From an uncultured Lachnospiraceae bacterium (GTDB lineage Bacteria; Bacillota; Clostridia; Lachnospirales; Lachnospiraceae), in assembly GCA_910579645.1 (NCBI GenBank), contig CAJTVK010000025.1:1-41739 (forward strand): a stretch of 41,739 bases of DNA. The letters run 5' to 3'. Of this stretch, positions 1 to 7,316 are shown in pieces (position 1 is the first letter of the stretch; each line of letters begins with the position of its first letter). The position numbers and the translations under genes were made by a program. Under the pieces are notes generated by a model. The model had not been told where the DNA came from. It was given only the letters and a program-made list of their open reading frames with translations, and made no database searches.

Positions 1-19
1 TTACACATTCGCACGGACT

Positions 20-54
20 TTGCAGCAAGTGCAAAGTCCTGGGCTGAACTGTTA
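20..54 (+). repeat. 35-bp repeat, left copy
   Basis: This 35-bp stretch, TTGCAGCAAGTGCAAAG then TCCTGGGCTGAACTGTTA, recurs at 41630-41664 in the same orientation with 3 mismatches. Its left part overlaps a 9-bp stem hairpin at 15-39. Two diverged copies at the two ends of a 41.7-kb window point to a dispersed intergenic repeat family. Confidence 0.7.
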
Positions 55-327
55 CAAATGAATTTTCGGTTTGCTGCCGTTCACTCCGCAATGTCATAAT
101 GTTAAGCCGCAGTCCCGGAAACCTCCGTACAGCCAATACCGGGACATTCACCGGCTGCATTGACTGTCCGTAAATATTCCGTGCCACCGAGCAGGGAAGA
201 GCCATTTCCCCTACTTGCCGCGCGCCCCGTGCACAGCATATCTCACCTGCACGGGGCTATACATAAATTATAGCGGGTACTAACCTTTACGATTAATACC
301 CGCTCCTAAACTATGCTATCCAATGGC

Positions 328-363
328 CTATACCTCCAATTCATCAGATTTTACAATATTCAC
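328..363 (-). CDS. possible 11-aa peptide, coupled to the one before it
   Basis: A GTG-started reading frame of 12 codons (translating M-N-I-V-K-S-D-E-L-E-V) begins inside the stop of the 26-codon frame just upstream, sharing the four bases GTGA. That arrangement is typical of translational coupling, but the peptide is extremely short and no ribosome binding site is clear. It may be chance. Confidence 0.15.
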   Translation of the reverse strand: MNIVKSDELEV

Positions 364-440
364 TTTTTTCTTTCGTACCCTTTCCACTTTTCCTCTGTAC
401 TACCGTACCGTAACGGCTGATAAACATATTTAACTGTCAT
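360..440 (-). CDS. possible 26-aa peptide in the structured leader
   Basis: An ATG-started frame of 26 codons ends in the sequence GSTEEKWKGYERKK. The frame stays open upstream for about 25 more codons, to a stop at 519-521, and reads like protein (KEPVHQRFVFEYIGKGNEQQ), but I see no ATG, GTG or TTG there. The composition looks more protein-like than random noise. It could be a leader peptide, a remnant of a longer gene, or chance. It lies about 150 nt downstream of the predicted start of transcription. Confidence 0.25.
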   Translation of the reverse strand: MTVKYVYQPLRYGSTEEKWKGYERKK

Positions 441-599
441 CTTCTGCTGCTCGTTACCTTTTCCTATGTACTCGAATACGAATCTTTGGTGTACCGGTTC
501 TTTTGTATACCAAATGAATTACTTTAAATTTTTGGAGAACCTTACCTCTCTTTCCTTTGTGTTCTGTTCATCTATGGGAATTCTTTTGTTTATAGTGTT

Positions 600-628
600 A
601 TTATAATCACTGTCATTTATTTTGTCAA
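600..628 (-). promoter_or_regulatory. near-consensus sigma-A promoter facing left
   Basis: On the minus strand, TTGACA (623-628), a 17-bp spacer and TATAAT (600-605) form a perfect housekeeping promoter, the best in the window. It faces away from the LUD gene and into the hairpin-rich region 1-593. Confidence 0.75.
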
Positions 629-667
629 CACTTTTTTCTGTTTTTTTTGTTTTTTTCCCATTTTATC

Positions 668-1076
668 TGATTATGTGACATTTTTTCCCTCAATAACCAT
701 TTATGCCCATAATTTTCAGTTTTTTCATCATTATCTCAACACAGGATCAAAACCGGATATTTATTTCGCCGGAAATATTCCGTGCGCAGGCCGGCTTTCT
801 TGCCGCAGGGTGCCGGCTGTCTGTAAACTCTTGGGTCCGGCAGCTGCACAGCCATAAAGCCCAAAATTGATTTTCGCGGCACACTGTCAATAACTCTTGC
901 ATCCCTCCTGAAATCAGCTATAATATTATTTGAGAATGAAATACCCTGCGACATCGTAGGCATGATTCAGCACTTTTTTGAAGCATGGGGTATTCACCCT
1001 CACACTGCTGACACTTCATACGGTTCTGCCGCAAGAAGCCTCTGTCAGTAAGCCCGATAAAAGGAGGTACCTACAT
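668..1076. other. intergenic region upstream of the LUD gene
   Basis: A 409-bp stretch without a convincing gene. It holds a T-rich section, GC-rich imperfect stems around 790-850, a good plus-strand promoter at 897-924 and then a leader of about 145 nt for the LUD gene. Short open frames occur on both strands, but none has a ribosome binding site or a recognisable product. Confidence 0.5.
897..924 (+). promoter_or_regulatory. probable promoter of the LUD-domain gene
   Basis: TTGCAT (897-902), a 16-bp spacer and TATAAT (919-924). Transcription would start near 931, giving a leader of about 145 nt before the start codon at 1077. Confidence 0.5.
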
Positions 1077-1712
1077 ATGACACACAAACAAGCTGCCTTT
1101 CAGGCAGCCGCAGAAACCATTATTAAAAATTTAAGCCAAAGAGGCATGGAAGGATATTTTTTTGAAGATTCCGCTTCCTGCACCGATGCCATCCTTGCAT
1201 CCATTCCGGAAGGAAGTTCCGTTTCGTGGGGAGGAAGCGAATCCATAAAAGAATCCGGGCTTATGGAAGGGATACGAAACGGCAATTATCAGATTATTGA
1301 CCGCATGAGCGCCTCTTCACCGGAAGAGAGCCGTTCGCTTTATGCACAGGCAGTCCTTTCCGACTATTACCTGATGAGTTCCAACGCTGTTACCCTTCAG
1401 GGCGAGTTAGTCAACATTGACGGAACCGGCAATCGTGTAGCCTGCCTAATCCATGGCCCGAAAAACGTCATTTTAGTTGTAGGCATGAATAAAATCGTTA
1501 CCGACATTGCCGCCGGCCTGGAACGGGTGCGCAATTTCGCCGCTCCGCCCAATGCGAAACGGCTGAATCGGCAGACCCCCTGCAACTTTGCGGGACACTG
1601 CAATGACTGCCTGTCTCCGGACTGCATGTGCAGCCAGATTGTCATTACGCGCCGCAGCGGCATCAAAGGGCGGATTAAATTGTATTTTGTAGCGGAAGAA
1701 CTGGGTTATTGA
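1077..1712 (+). CDS. LUD-domain (DUF162) protein, lactate-utilisation type
   Basis: A 211-aa protein of the LUD/DUF162 family, related to LutC and the LUD part of LutB, which take part in lactate oxidation; many short clostridial members have no proven reaction. The chosen start has AAAAGGAGG seven bases upstream; the frame stays open to 978, but that extension has no such site. The middle carries the family-typical stretch around residues 100-150 (SNAVTLQGELVNIDGTGNR, then GPKNVILVVGMNKI). The C-terminus is cysteine-rich (C169, C175, C178, C183, C185), compatible with metal or Fe-S binding, before a final RSGIKGRIKLYFV motif. It converges with, and overlaps by 7 bp, a redox sensor with Fe-S clusters, so a redox-related role is plausible but inferred. 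Confidence 0.85.
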   Translation: MTHKQAAFQAAAETIIKNLSQRGMEGYFFEDSASCTDAILASIPEGSSVSWGGSESIKESGLMEGIRNGNYQIIDRMSASSPEESRSLYAQAVLSDYYLMSSNAVTLQGELVNIDGTGNRVACLIHGPKNVILVVGMNKIVTDIAAGLERVRNFAAPPNAKRLNRQTPCNFAGHCNDCLSPDCMCSQIVITRRSGIKGRIKLYFVAEELGY

Positions 1713-3655
1713 ACCAGTTCTCCCATCTTCTCCTTTAAGCTTTCCGACACGCCTCCCACCTCTACGGTAGCGGCGGCAATCTCCTCCGTGGCAGCCGCAA
1801 GGCTGGTGACTTTCTGATTTACATCGTCAATAATACCGATCAGCTGCTCCGCTTTCTGCAGCAGCATCTCTATGGCCTCCTCGATTTTAGCCTGATTTGC
1901 TTCACTGTCCGCCGCAGTCTCCTTGGAAGAATCCGCAAGCTTTTTAATGTTTTCAGCAATTATGGCAAATCCCCTGCCTGCGCTTCCTGCCCGTGCGGCT
2001 TCTATGCTGGCATTCAGCGACAGAAGGTTCGTCTCGTCTGCCACATTCGTGATTTCCTCATTATTGCTCTGCAGGCTGCGGGTCAGTGTCTCGATGCCTT
2101 CCAGTGCTTTTTTCAGTTCATCGCTGAAATCCACCACTTTCATCATCAGCAGATTAATATTAGTGCTTTCTTCCGCATTGTTCGTGTTGCCTGCTGCCAT
2201 CTCATGGATTGATTTGTCCAGCAGCCCGAAATCATTTGCAACGCTTTCCACCACTTCCGAAATCTTCCGGTTCTTCCGTTCAATGATTGCATTCTTTTCA
2301 TGCATTTCCTTGGAAAGTTCTTCTGCCGTCTCCTTTTCCTTTTCAATCATATTCTTCATATAATGAAGACAGTTATTCTTTGTATTGCAGCCGTTATATA
2401 TTGCCTTGGCCATCTTTTCACATGTCTCATAGCCGCAGGCCGAACAGTTGATTGTTCTCTCCTGTTCCGTTTTCTTTTCCATGCTGCTGAAAATTTCATC
2501 CAATTCCGCCCTGCTAGGCCTTTTAATGACAATTTCTTTGGAATGATCCGTATATTTACGGATAAAATCATTGATATCCAGCTTTGCGAACTTGCTGTTC
2601 AGCCTGTGCAGCCTCTGTTTCGGTGAAAGCCCTTTCGAAAAAGGATGATTCCGTCCGTTCCGTTTGCTTCTTTCCTTAATTTCCTGAAGAGCATACAGGT
2701 TATCGTCCCCTTCCGCTTTCTCCGGCTCGATTGCCGTGCCGTATACGCAGCCGTTGGCACAGTTCAGGGCATCTACCATAAAAGGAAGCTTCCTGCCTTT
2801 CAGCACTCTTTCCCTGTAATCCTCCAGAAACTCATACATATGTTTCTCGCCTTCCACCTGACGGATAAACACTTCCTCTCCGCAGAACCAATAAACATTT
2901 TCTTTCAGCCCGCCGGGCATCGGATATATGGAGCCCAAGCCGTATTCGATTTCGTCGGAAACGTCCTTACCCTTGATATTATGCTTCCGCACATAATCCA
3001 TCAAATGGTCAAAAGTCACATTGTATGAAACATATCCGTATGTATTCGGGTCTTCTATCTCCATTTTCTTTGCTATGCACGGGCTGATGAATGCCAGCTT
3101 ATCCGGCAGCTTCATATATTTCTTTATGTAAATAGCCCCGCACATCAAGGGTGAATGAACCGGCACTAACTTCGGAAGCAGTTCCGGTATATATTTTTCA
3201 ATATATCCCACCACTGCCGGACAGGGCTGAGATATCCCCCCTGTAAAATTATGTTCCGTAATATATTTTATATATCCCCATGTGGTAATATCCGCCCCGA
3301 AACTCACGCTGATAATATGGTTAATGCCCATTTCCTTTAACCCGCCGAGCACGGAAGCATACTCCTTCGGATAATTTGCCAGAAATGCCGGAGCCAGCAG
3401 CAGGGATATTTTTTCCCCCCGCTTCAAGTCTTCAAAAAATCGATCCGTATCGTCCTGATAGCTTCTCGCCCCATGCTCACAGGCATCAAAGCAGGCTCCG
3501 CAGCTGATGCAGGCATCGCCGTTCACTACAATTTTATTCTCCCCGTCCTGCTCTATGGCATAATTTGCAGTAAGCACCGGACATGCCGAGATGCATTTGT
3601 TACATCCAATGCAGTTCTCGTTCGTATACACCAATGATTTCTCTGCCATACTCAT
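1706..3655 (-). CDS. [FeFe]-hydrogenase-like sensor fused to a chemoreceptor signalling domain
   Basis: A 649-aa soluble protein with no signal peptide or membrane segment. Domains in order: a 2x[4Fe-4S] ferredoxin (C15, C18, C21, C25; C49, C52, C55, C59); an H-cluster domain of about residues 80-310; a further Fe-S domain (C404, C407, C412 and C423 or C429); a coiled coil; and a methyl-accepting signalling tip at about 530-580 (ETNLLSLNASIEAARAG). The H-cluster ligands are recognisable as C145 (SQPCPAVV), C193 (SPCIAKK) and C299/C303 (NCANGC). In catalytic enzymes the residue before the first ligand is the proton-transfer cysteine; here it is proline. This fits a low-activity sensory hydrogenase (group C/D type) that reports H2 or redox state to the chemotaxis kinase. 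The start has AAGGAGG eight bases upstream. The sensing role is inferred. Confidence 0.88.
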   Translation of the reverse strand: MSMAEKSLVYTNENCIGCNKCISACPVLTANYAIEQDGENKIVVNGDACISCGACFDACEHGARSYQDDTDRFFEDLKRGEKISLLLAPAFLANYPKEYASVLGGLKEMGINHIISVSFGADITTWGYIKYITEHNFTGGISQPCPAVVGYIEKYIPELLPKLVPVHSPLMCGAIYIKKYMKLPDKLAFISPCIAKKMEIEDPNTYGYVSYNVTFDHLMDYVRKHNIKGKDVSDEIEYGLGSIYPMPGGLKENVYWFCGEEVFIRQVEGEKHMYEFLEDYRERVLKGRKLPFMVDALNCANGCVYGTAIEPEKAEGDDNLYALQEIKERSKRNGRNHPFSKGLSPKQRLHRLNSKFAKLDINDFIRKYTDHSKEIVIKRPSRAELDEIFSSMEKKTEQERTINCSACGYETCEKMAKAIYNGCNTKNNCLHYMKNMIEKEKETAEELSKEMHEKNAIIERKNRKISEVVESVANDFGLLDKSIHEMAAGNTNNAEESTNINLLMMKVVDFSDELKKALEGIETLTRSLQSNNEEITNVADETNLLSLNASIEAARAGSAGRGFAIIAENIKKLADSSKETAADSEANQAKIEEAIEMLLQKAEQLIGIIDDVNQKVTSLAAATEEIAAATVEVGGVSESLKEKMGELVQ

Positions 3656-3759
3656 TCCATTATCCTCCTTAGCATAAAGTCCCTTCTCTTCCTGCGCCTC
3701 CTATACAGACCCTTTGCTTTTACCGTTCTTCCGATGACCCTTCTTTTTACGGATACTAT

Positions 3760-3788
3760 ATTTTATCATATATTCCGCTGATTTACAA
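3760..3788 (-). promoter_or_regulatory. probable promoter of the hydrogenase-like sensor
   Basis: On the minus strand, TTGTAA (3783-3788), a 17-bp spacer and TAAAAT (3760-3765), in a very AT-rich stretch about 105 bp upstream of the start codon. The rest of the 313-bp gap (3656-3968) holds only this promoter and the glyA terminator. Confidence 0.5.
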
Positions 3789-3895
3789 ATATATTTTACA
3801 TATTATACAAATAAATCAAAATATATCTTAATATTTTATATATTATTCCACAAAAATTACGGAAGAATAGAAACCATTGAGTGGCATGCTTATCA

Positions 3896-3953
3896 TTAAA
3901 AAGACTGTCCCGGAACGGATTTGAGATATATTTCAAATCCGCCCCGAGACAGC
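3896..3953 (-). terminator. glyA transcription terminator
   Basis: Long inverted repeat at 3903-3953 with arms GACTGTC...GACAG and GGATTTGA...TTTCAAATCC around a short AT-rich loop. On the minus strand it is followed by TTTTTAA. It begins 16 bp beyond the glyA stop codon, as expected for an intrinsic terminator. Confidence 0.85.
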
Positions 3954-3968
3954 CTTTCCTATCCCCTG

Positions 3969-5207
3969 TTACAGCAGGGGATATTTATCCGTCAGTTTCT
4001 GCACGATAGCCCGCGCTTCCGGGATGTTATCCTCCCCGCCCTTAATGACAAGCGAAATCGCTTCCGCAATTTCATCCATATCCGACACATTCATCCCCCT
4101 GGAAGTAACCGCCGGCGTGCCGAGCCTGATGCCGCTGGTGACAAAAGGCGATTTCGGATCGTTGGGAATGGTATTCTTATTGGCCGTAATATGCGCCTCA
4201 TCCAGAAGCTTTTCCACTGCCTTTCCTGTCAAGTCAAAATTCGTCAGATCCACCAGCATCAGGTGATTGTCCGTGCCGCCGGAAACAATCCTGATTCCCC
4301 TGTCCGTCAGCCCTTTGCAGAGTGCCTGTGCATTGTCAATGATGCCTTTCTGATAAATTTTAAATTCCTCGCTTAAAGCTTCTTTAAAGCATACCGCTTT
4401 TGCCGCAATCACATGCATCAAAGGCCCGCCCTGAATTCCCGGGAACACTGCCTTATTAAAATTATATTTTTCTGCCGCTTCCTTATTGCAGAGAATCAGG
4501 CCGCCGCGGGGTCCCCGCAGCGTTTTATGGGTCGTGGTTGTCACAACGTCCGCATAGGGCATCGGGCTGGGATGAAGCCCTGCCGCCACCAGCCCGGCAA
4601 TATGAGCCATGTCCACCATAAGCACTGCGCCAACCTCATCCGCAACTTCCCTGAACTTCTTAAAATCTATGGTTCTTGCATAAGCGGAGGCTCCTGCAAT
4701 AATCATCTTGGGCTTTGCATCCAATGCTATTTCCCGCAGCCTGTCATAATCAATAAAACCTTCATCGTTCACGCCGTAAGGCACAATCTTAAAATATTTT
4801 CCGGAAATATTTACCGGGCTTCCATGGGTCAGATGTCCGCCATGGTCCAAGTTCATCCCCATAATGGTGTCGCCCGGTTCGCAGACGGCAAACTGCACCG
4901 CCAGATTTGCCTGCGCGCCGGAATGGGGCTGCACATTGGCATAATCGCAGCCAAACAGTTCCTTTGCCCTTTCCATGGCCAGGTTCTCCACCACATCCAC
5001 ACAGCCGCAGCCTCCGTAATATCTTTTTCCCGGATACCCTTCCGCATACTTGTTGGTCAGCGGGCTGCCCATCGCCGCCATTACGGCCTTGCTCACCCAG
5101 TTTTCCGATGCAATCAGCTCAATATGGCTGTTCTGTCTCTCCTGCTCGTCCATAATTGCCTGCGCTATTTCAGGATCCGCATTTTTCACTTCATCAAATG
5201 AATACAT
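3969..5207 (-). CDS. glyA: serine hydroxymethyltransferase
   Basis: A 412-aa PLP enzyme that interconverts serine and glycine while charging tetrahydrofolate with a one-carbon unit, in the cytoplasm. The length is normal for bacterial GlyA. Recognisable features are LIASENWVS near residue 31, the KYAEGYPGKRYYGG substrate region (53-66), and the PLP lysine K228 in VVTTTTHKTLRGPRGG. The start is supported by GGAGG upstream. It stands alone between its own terminator and a divergent lipid-kinase gene, so it is probably monocistronic. I see no glycine, folate or purine riboswitch upstream. Confidence 0.98.
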   Translation of the reverse strand: MYSFDEVKNADPEIAQAIMDEQERQNSHIELIASENWVSKAVMAAMGSPLTNKYAEGYPGKRYYGGCGCVDVVENLAMERAKELFGCDYANVQPHSGAQANLAVQFAVCEPGDTIMGMNLDHGGHLTHGSPVNISGKYFKIVPYGVNDEGFIDYDRLREIALDAKPKMIIAGASAYARTIDFKKFREVADEVGAVLMVDMAHIAGLVAAGLHPSPMPYADVVTTTTHKTLRGPRGGLILCNKEAAEKYNFNKAVFPGIQGGPLMHVIAAKAVCFKEALSEEFKIYQKGIIDNAQALCKGLTDRGIRIVSGGTDNHLMLVDLTNFDLTGKAVEKLLDEAHITANKNTIPNDPKSPFVTSGIRLGTPAVTSRGMNVSDMDEIAEAISLVIKGGEDNIPEARAIVQKLTDKYPLL

Positions 5208-5261
5208 AAACCGATTCCTCCGTCTTCTTCCTTCCTATACTTTATCCAAAAGATATTTTGA

Positions 5262-5290
5262 AGTATACCATAAATTAAATCGAATGAAAA
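5262..5290 (-). promoter_or_regulatory. possible glyA promoter
   Basis: On the minus strand, TTTTCA (5285-5290), a 17-bp spacer and TATACT (5262-5267), about 55 bp before the glyA start codon. The -35 box matches only 4 of 6 positions. The 319-bp gap between glyA and the lipid kinase also holds the divergent promoter at 5366-5394 and the 21-bp repeats. Confidence 0.4.
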
Positions 5291-5365
5291 CCATAAAAAG
5301 GAATAAGTATAACATATAACCAGAAATCTTTAAGAATTATTAAGAAAATTATATGAAAAGAAATC

Positions 5366-5394
5366 TTTACTTCATAAAAAAATACTGCTACAAT
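5366..5394 (+). promoter_or_regulatory. probable promoter of the lipid kinase/PAP2 pair
   Basis: TTTACT (5366-5371), a 17-bp spacer and TACAAT (5389-5394). Transcription from about 5401 would place four 21-bp tandem repeats in the leader before the start codon at 5527. Confidence 0.55.
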
Positions 5395-5431
5395 GGGGAA
5401 GATTCAAAAACCGACAGAAAATCGTTTCCTT

Positions 5432-5515
5432 TAACGCTACGATATACACCAATAACGCTGCAATATATACCAGTAACGCTGCAATATACACCAATAACGC
5501 TGCAATATACACCAA
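5432..5515 (+). repeat. four 21-bp tandem repeats in the lipid kinase leader
   Basis: Units at 5432-5452, 5453-5473, 5474-5494 and 5495-5515, with core TAACGCTGCAATATACACCA. The last two are identical and the first two differ by 2-3 bases. The array ends 11 bp before the start codon. The unit is a multiple of three and stays open in the downstream frame, where it would encode repeats of T-L-Q-Y-T-P-I if translation began upstream at 5353. Confidence 0.9.
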
Positions 5516-5526
5516 AGAGGCACGCC

Positions 5527-6474
5527 ATGTACTATATTATTGTAAATCCTGCATCCAAATCCGGACGCGGCAGGAAAATATGGAAAAAATTAGAGCAGAT
5601 ATTCTTAGCAAGGCACATTGCATATAAAGTCATTTTTTCCAAAGGCACGGGCCACGTCACACGCATTGTCGCCAATCTGACCGCCCCGGGCAGACAGCTG
5701 CCGGATGCCGCTCCCGTCAAATTAATTATTCTTGGCGGCGACGGCACCGTGAACGAGGCTTTGCAGGGAATTGCAGACTTTGACCGGCTCTGGTTAGGCT
5801 ACATACCGACCGGCTCCAGCAACGACTTGGCAAGGGATCTGTCACTGCCGAAAAATCCGGCCCTTATTTTGGATACCATATTGAAAGGCGAAGTTGTCCG
5901 CACGTTGGATATGGGTCTTCTGACCTACGGGAAAGAACGGACTTCTGCCGCAAGATATTTCGCCGTAAGCAGCGGCATTGGCTTTGACGCCGCAGTATGC
6001 AGGGAAGCCCTCGCTTCCCGTTTCAAGAAAACCTTGAATAAAATCGGTCTGGGAAAACTGACCTACCTGTCCATTGCGCTGAAGCAGCTGGCTGCCGCCA
6101 AATCGGTATCCTGCGAAATCTATCTGGACAATTCGGAAACACCTATCCGCCTGAATCGGTTCCTCTTCACCGCTTTTATGATTCACAAATATGAAGGCGG
6201 CGGTTTTCAGTTCTGCCCCACGGCGGATGCCTCCGACGGTCTTTTGGATTTATGCGCCGTCGGCCGCATACCGAAATTAGTAATCCTTTTTGCGCTGCCC
6301 ACCGCCTTTTGGGGAAAACATTACATATTCCCCGCCATACGGCATTTTACCGCCGAAAAAGCCACCCTCTGCTCTTCCGCACCGTTATGGGTGCACACAG
6401 ACGGCGAAGTTACCCGCAAATCGGATTCCATCACAATTACCTGCCTGAAACAGAAGCTTCATCTCATGATGTGA
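5527..6474 (+). CDS. diacylglycerol kinase family lipid kinase
   Basis: A 315-aa member of the DAGK catalytic family (DgkB/YegS type), which phosphorylates diacylglycerol or a related lipid on the inner face of the membrane. Motifs: NPASKSGRGR (7-16), the nucleotide-binding GGDGT (70-74), TGSSNDLAR (95-103), a DGLLD motif near the C-terminal third and HTDGE near the end. I chose the ATG at 5527 because the family begins with this MYYIIVNP-type strand and AGAGG lies six bases upstream. The frame is open to 5353 through the tandem repeats, which would add 58 residues not seen in the family. It is followed 56 bp later by a PAP2 protein, so a lipid kinase and a lipid phosphatase probably share a transcript. 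Confidence 0.93.
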   Translation: MYYIIVNPASKSGRGRKIWKKLEQIFLARHIAYKVIFSKGTGHVTRIVANLTAPGRQLPDAAPVKLIILGGDGTVNEALQGIADFDRLWLGYIPTGSSNDLARDLSLPKNPALILDTILKGEVVRTLDMGLLTYGKERTSAARYFAVSSGIGFDAAVCREALASRFKKTLNKIGLGKLTYLSIALKQLAAAKSVSCEIYLDNSETPIRLNRFLFTAFMIHKYEGGGFQFCPTADASDGLLDLCAVGRIPKLVILFALPTAFWGKHYIFPAIRHFTAEKATLCSSAPLWVHTDGEVTRKSDSITITCLKQKLHLMM

Positions 6475-6530
6475 CATGCCGGAGCATAACGCAACCAAAA
6501 GCGCGGCACAATTGGCAGGAGGGAGGATAT

Positions 6531-7232
6531 ATGAATAACTCTGTGAAAAAATTATATGTCAGACAAATATATACAAAATACAAGCATGCCATTCCGCTCT
6601 TGATTTACGGAATTATTTATATGACTTGGTTCGTATGGCTGGAAAAAAATGTGACAAGATATTCCCTGATTCATGTGACACTGGACGATTACATCCCGTT
6701 CTGTGAATTATTTGTCATTCCCTATTTTCTCTGGTTTGCCTATGTTTCCGTGGTGGTGCTGTGGCTTTTCTTCAAGGACAAGGACGACTACTGGAGAGCC
6801 TGTGTCTTTCTTTTTACGGGAATGACCGTTTTCCTTTTCGTTTCCACCTTTTTCCCCAACGGACATAACCTGCGTCCGGCCGTCATGCCCAGGGATAACA
6901 TTTTCACGGCATGGGTAGCCCACTTATACCGGACGGATACCCCTACCAACATATGCCCCAGCATCCATGTTTACAATTCGCTGGGAGCCCACTTTGCCGT
7001 TGCCCGCAGCAGGAAGCTTTCCAAAATCCGTTGGGTACGGATTGGATCTTTCGTTTTGTGTATCCTGATTATCCTGTCAACCATGTTCATCAAACAGCAT
7101 TCCGCCTTTGATGTCATCACTGCATTTGTCCTGTCGGCCGTCATGTACGGCATCACCTACAAATATGACATCGTGACGGCATTCCAAGAACGGATACGCG
7201 CCCGCAAAAAAGCTACCCCCCAGATCAACTGA
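6531..7232 (+). CDS. PAP2-family membrane phosphatase
   Basis: A 233-aa integral membrane protein with about five or six hydrophobic segments. The PAP2 catalytic motifs are in variant form: PSIHVYNS (143-150), where classical members have PSGH, and S183...H190...D194 (STMFIKQHSAFD). The PSxH variant resembles Aur1/inositol-phosphorylceramide-synthase-like PAP2 proteins, which can be lipid phosphatases or phosphotransferases. The start has AGGAGGGAGG just upstream. It sits 56 bp after a diacylglycerol kinase-type gene, so both may act on phosphatidate, diacylglycerol or a lipid-linked sugar. The substrate is not determined. Confidence 0.85.
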   Translation: MNNSVKKLYVRQIYTKYKHAIPLLIYGIIYMTWFVWLEKNVTRYSLIHVTLDDYIPFCELFVIPYFLWFAYVSVVVLWLFFKDKDDYWRACVFLFTGMTVFLFVSTFFPNGHNLRPAVMPRDNIFTAWVAHLYRTDTPTNICPSIHVYNSLGAHFAVARSRKLSKIRWVRIGSFVLCILIILSTMFIKQHSAFDVITAFVLSAVMYGITYKYDIVTAFQERIRARKKATPQIN

Positions 7233-7288
7233 CAGCCTCAGTCTGCCCCTTAAATAAACTGATGGCCGCAGTCTACCCCTCAGATAAA
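7229..7288 (+). repeat. imperfect 30-bp direct duplication
   Basis: Two adjacent 30-bp units (7229-7258 and 7259-7288), both of form CTGA..GCC.CAGTCT.CCCCT..AATAAA with minor changes. The second unit supplies the left arm of the hairpin at 7257-7316. Confidence 0.6.
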
Positions 7289-7316
7289 CCGAGGGATAGG
7301 ACTGCGGCCATCAGTT
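7257..7316. terminator. shared hairpin between two convergent genes
   Basis: A perfect 17-bp inverted repeat, AACTGATGGCCGCAGTC (7257-7273) against 7300-7316. The right arm contains the TGA stop of the glycosyltransferase gene. Thymine runs are weak on both sides (AAATTTAAA one way, AGTTTATTT the other), so it may be a bidirectional terminator or simply an mRNA-end structure. Confidence 0.55.

Larger units (their letters stand above)
1..593 (-). ncRNA. candidate long structured leader or non-coding RNA, running off the left edge
   Basis: No large reading frame is visible here. A near-consensus promoter at 600-628 would start a minus-strand transcript at about 593. Along that transcript are several strong inverted repeats: a 7-bp GCGGGTA stem at 273-303, a 9-bp CCCCGTGCA stem at 225-256, GGGGAAATGGCTCTTCCC at 194-211, a GTCCCGG stem closing 112-146, and a perfect 9-bp GGACTTTGC stem at 15-39. 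A chain of GC-rich stems in an otherwise unremarkable intergenic region suggests a structured RNA or a very long 5' leader of a gene beyond the window. I could not match it to a known RNA family, and the promoter end (about 330-590) may instead encode tiny peptides. RNA identity is an inference. Confidence 0.35.

Noticed and set aside
736..963. 75-codon minus-strand frame upstream of the LUD gene
   Set aside because: It has no ribosome binding site and no recognisable motif, and it runs opposite to a good plus-strand promoter inside it.
978..1076. Longer N-terminus for the LUD protein from ATG 978
   Set aside because: The 33 extra residues are unlike the family, and a strong AAAAGGAGG precedes ATG 1077.
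5432..5515. CRISPR array
   Set aside because: The units are contiguous without spacers, only 21 bp long and four in number, and there are no cas genes.
5208..5526. Riboswitch upstream of glyA or the lipid kinase
   Set aside because: The leaders are AT-rich, and I see no conserved glycine, THF or purine riboswitch core.
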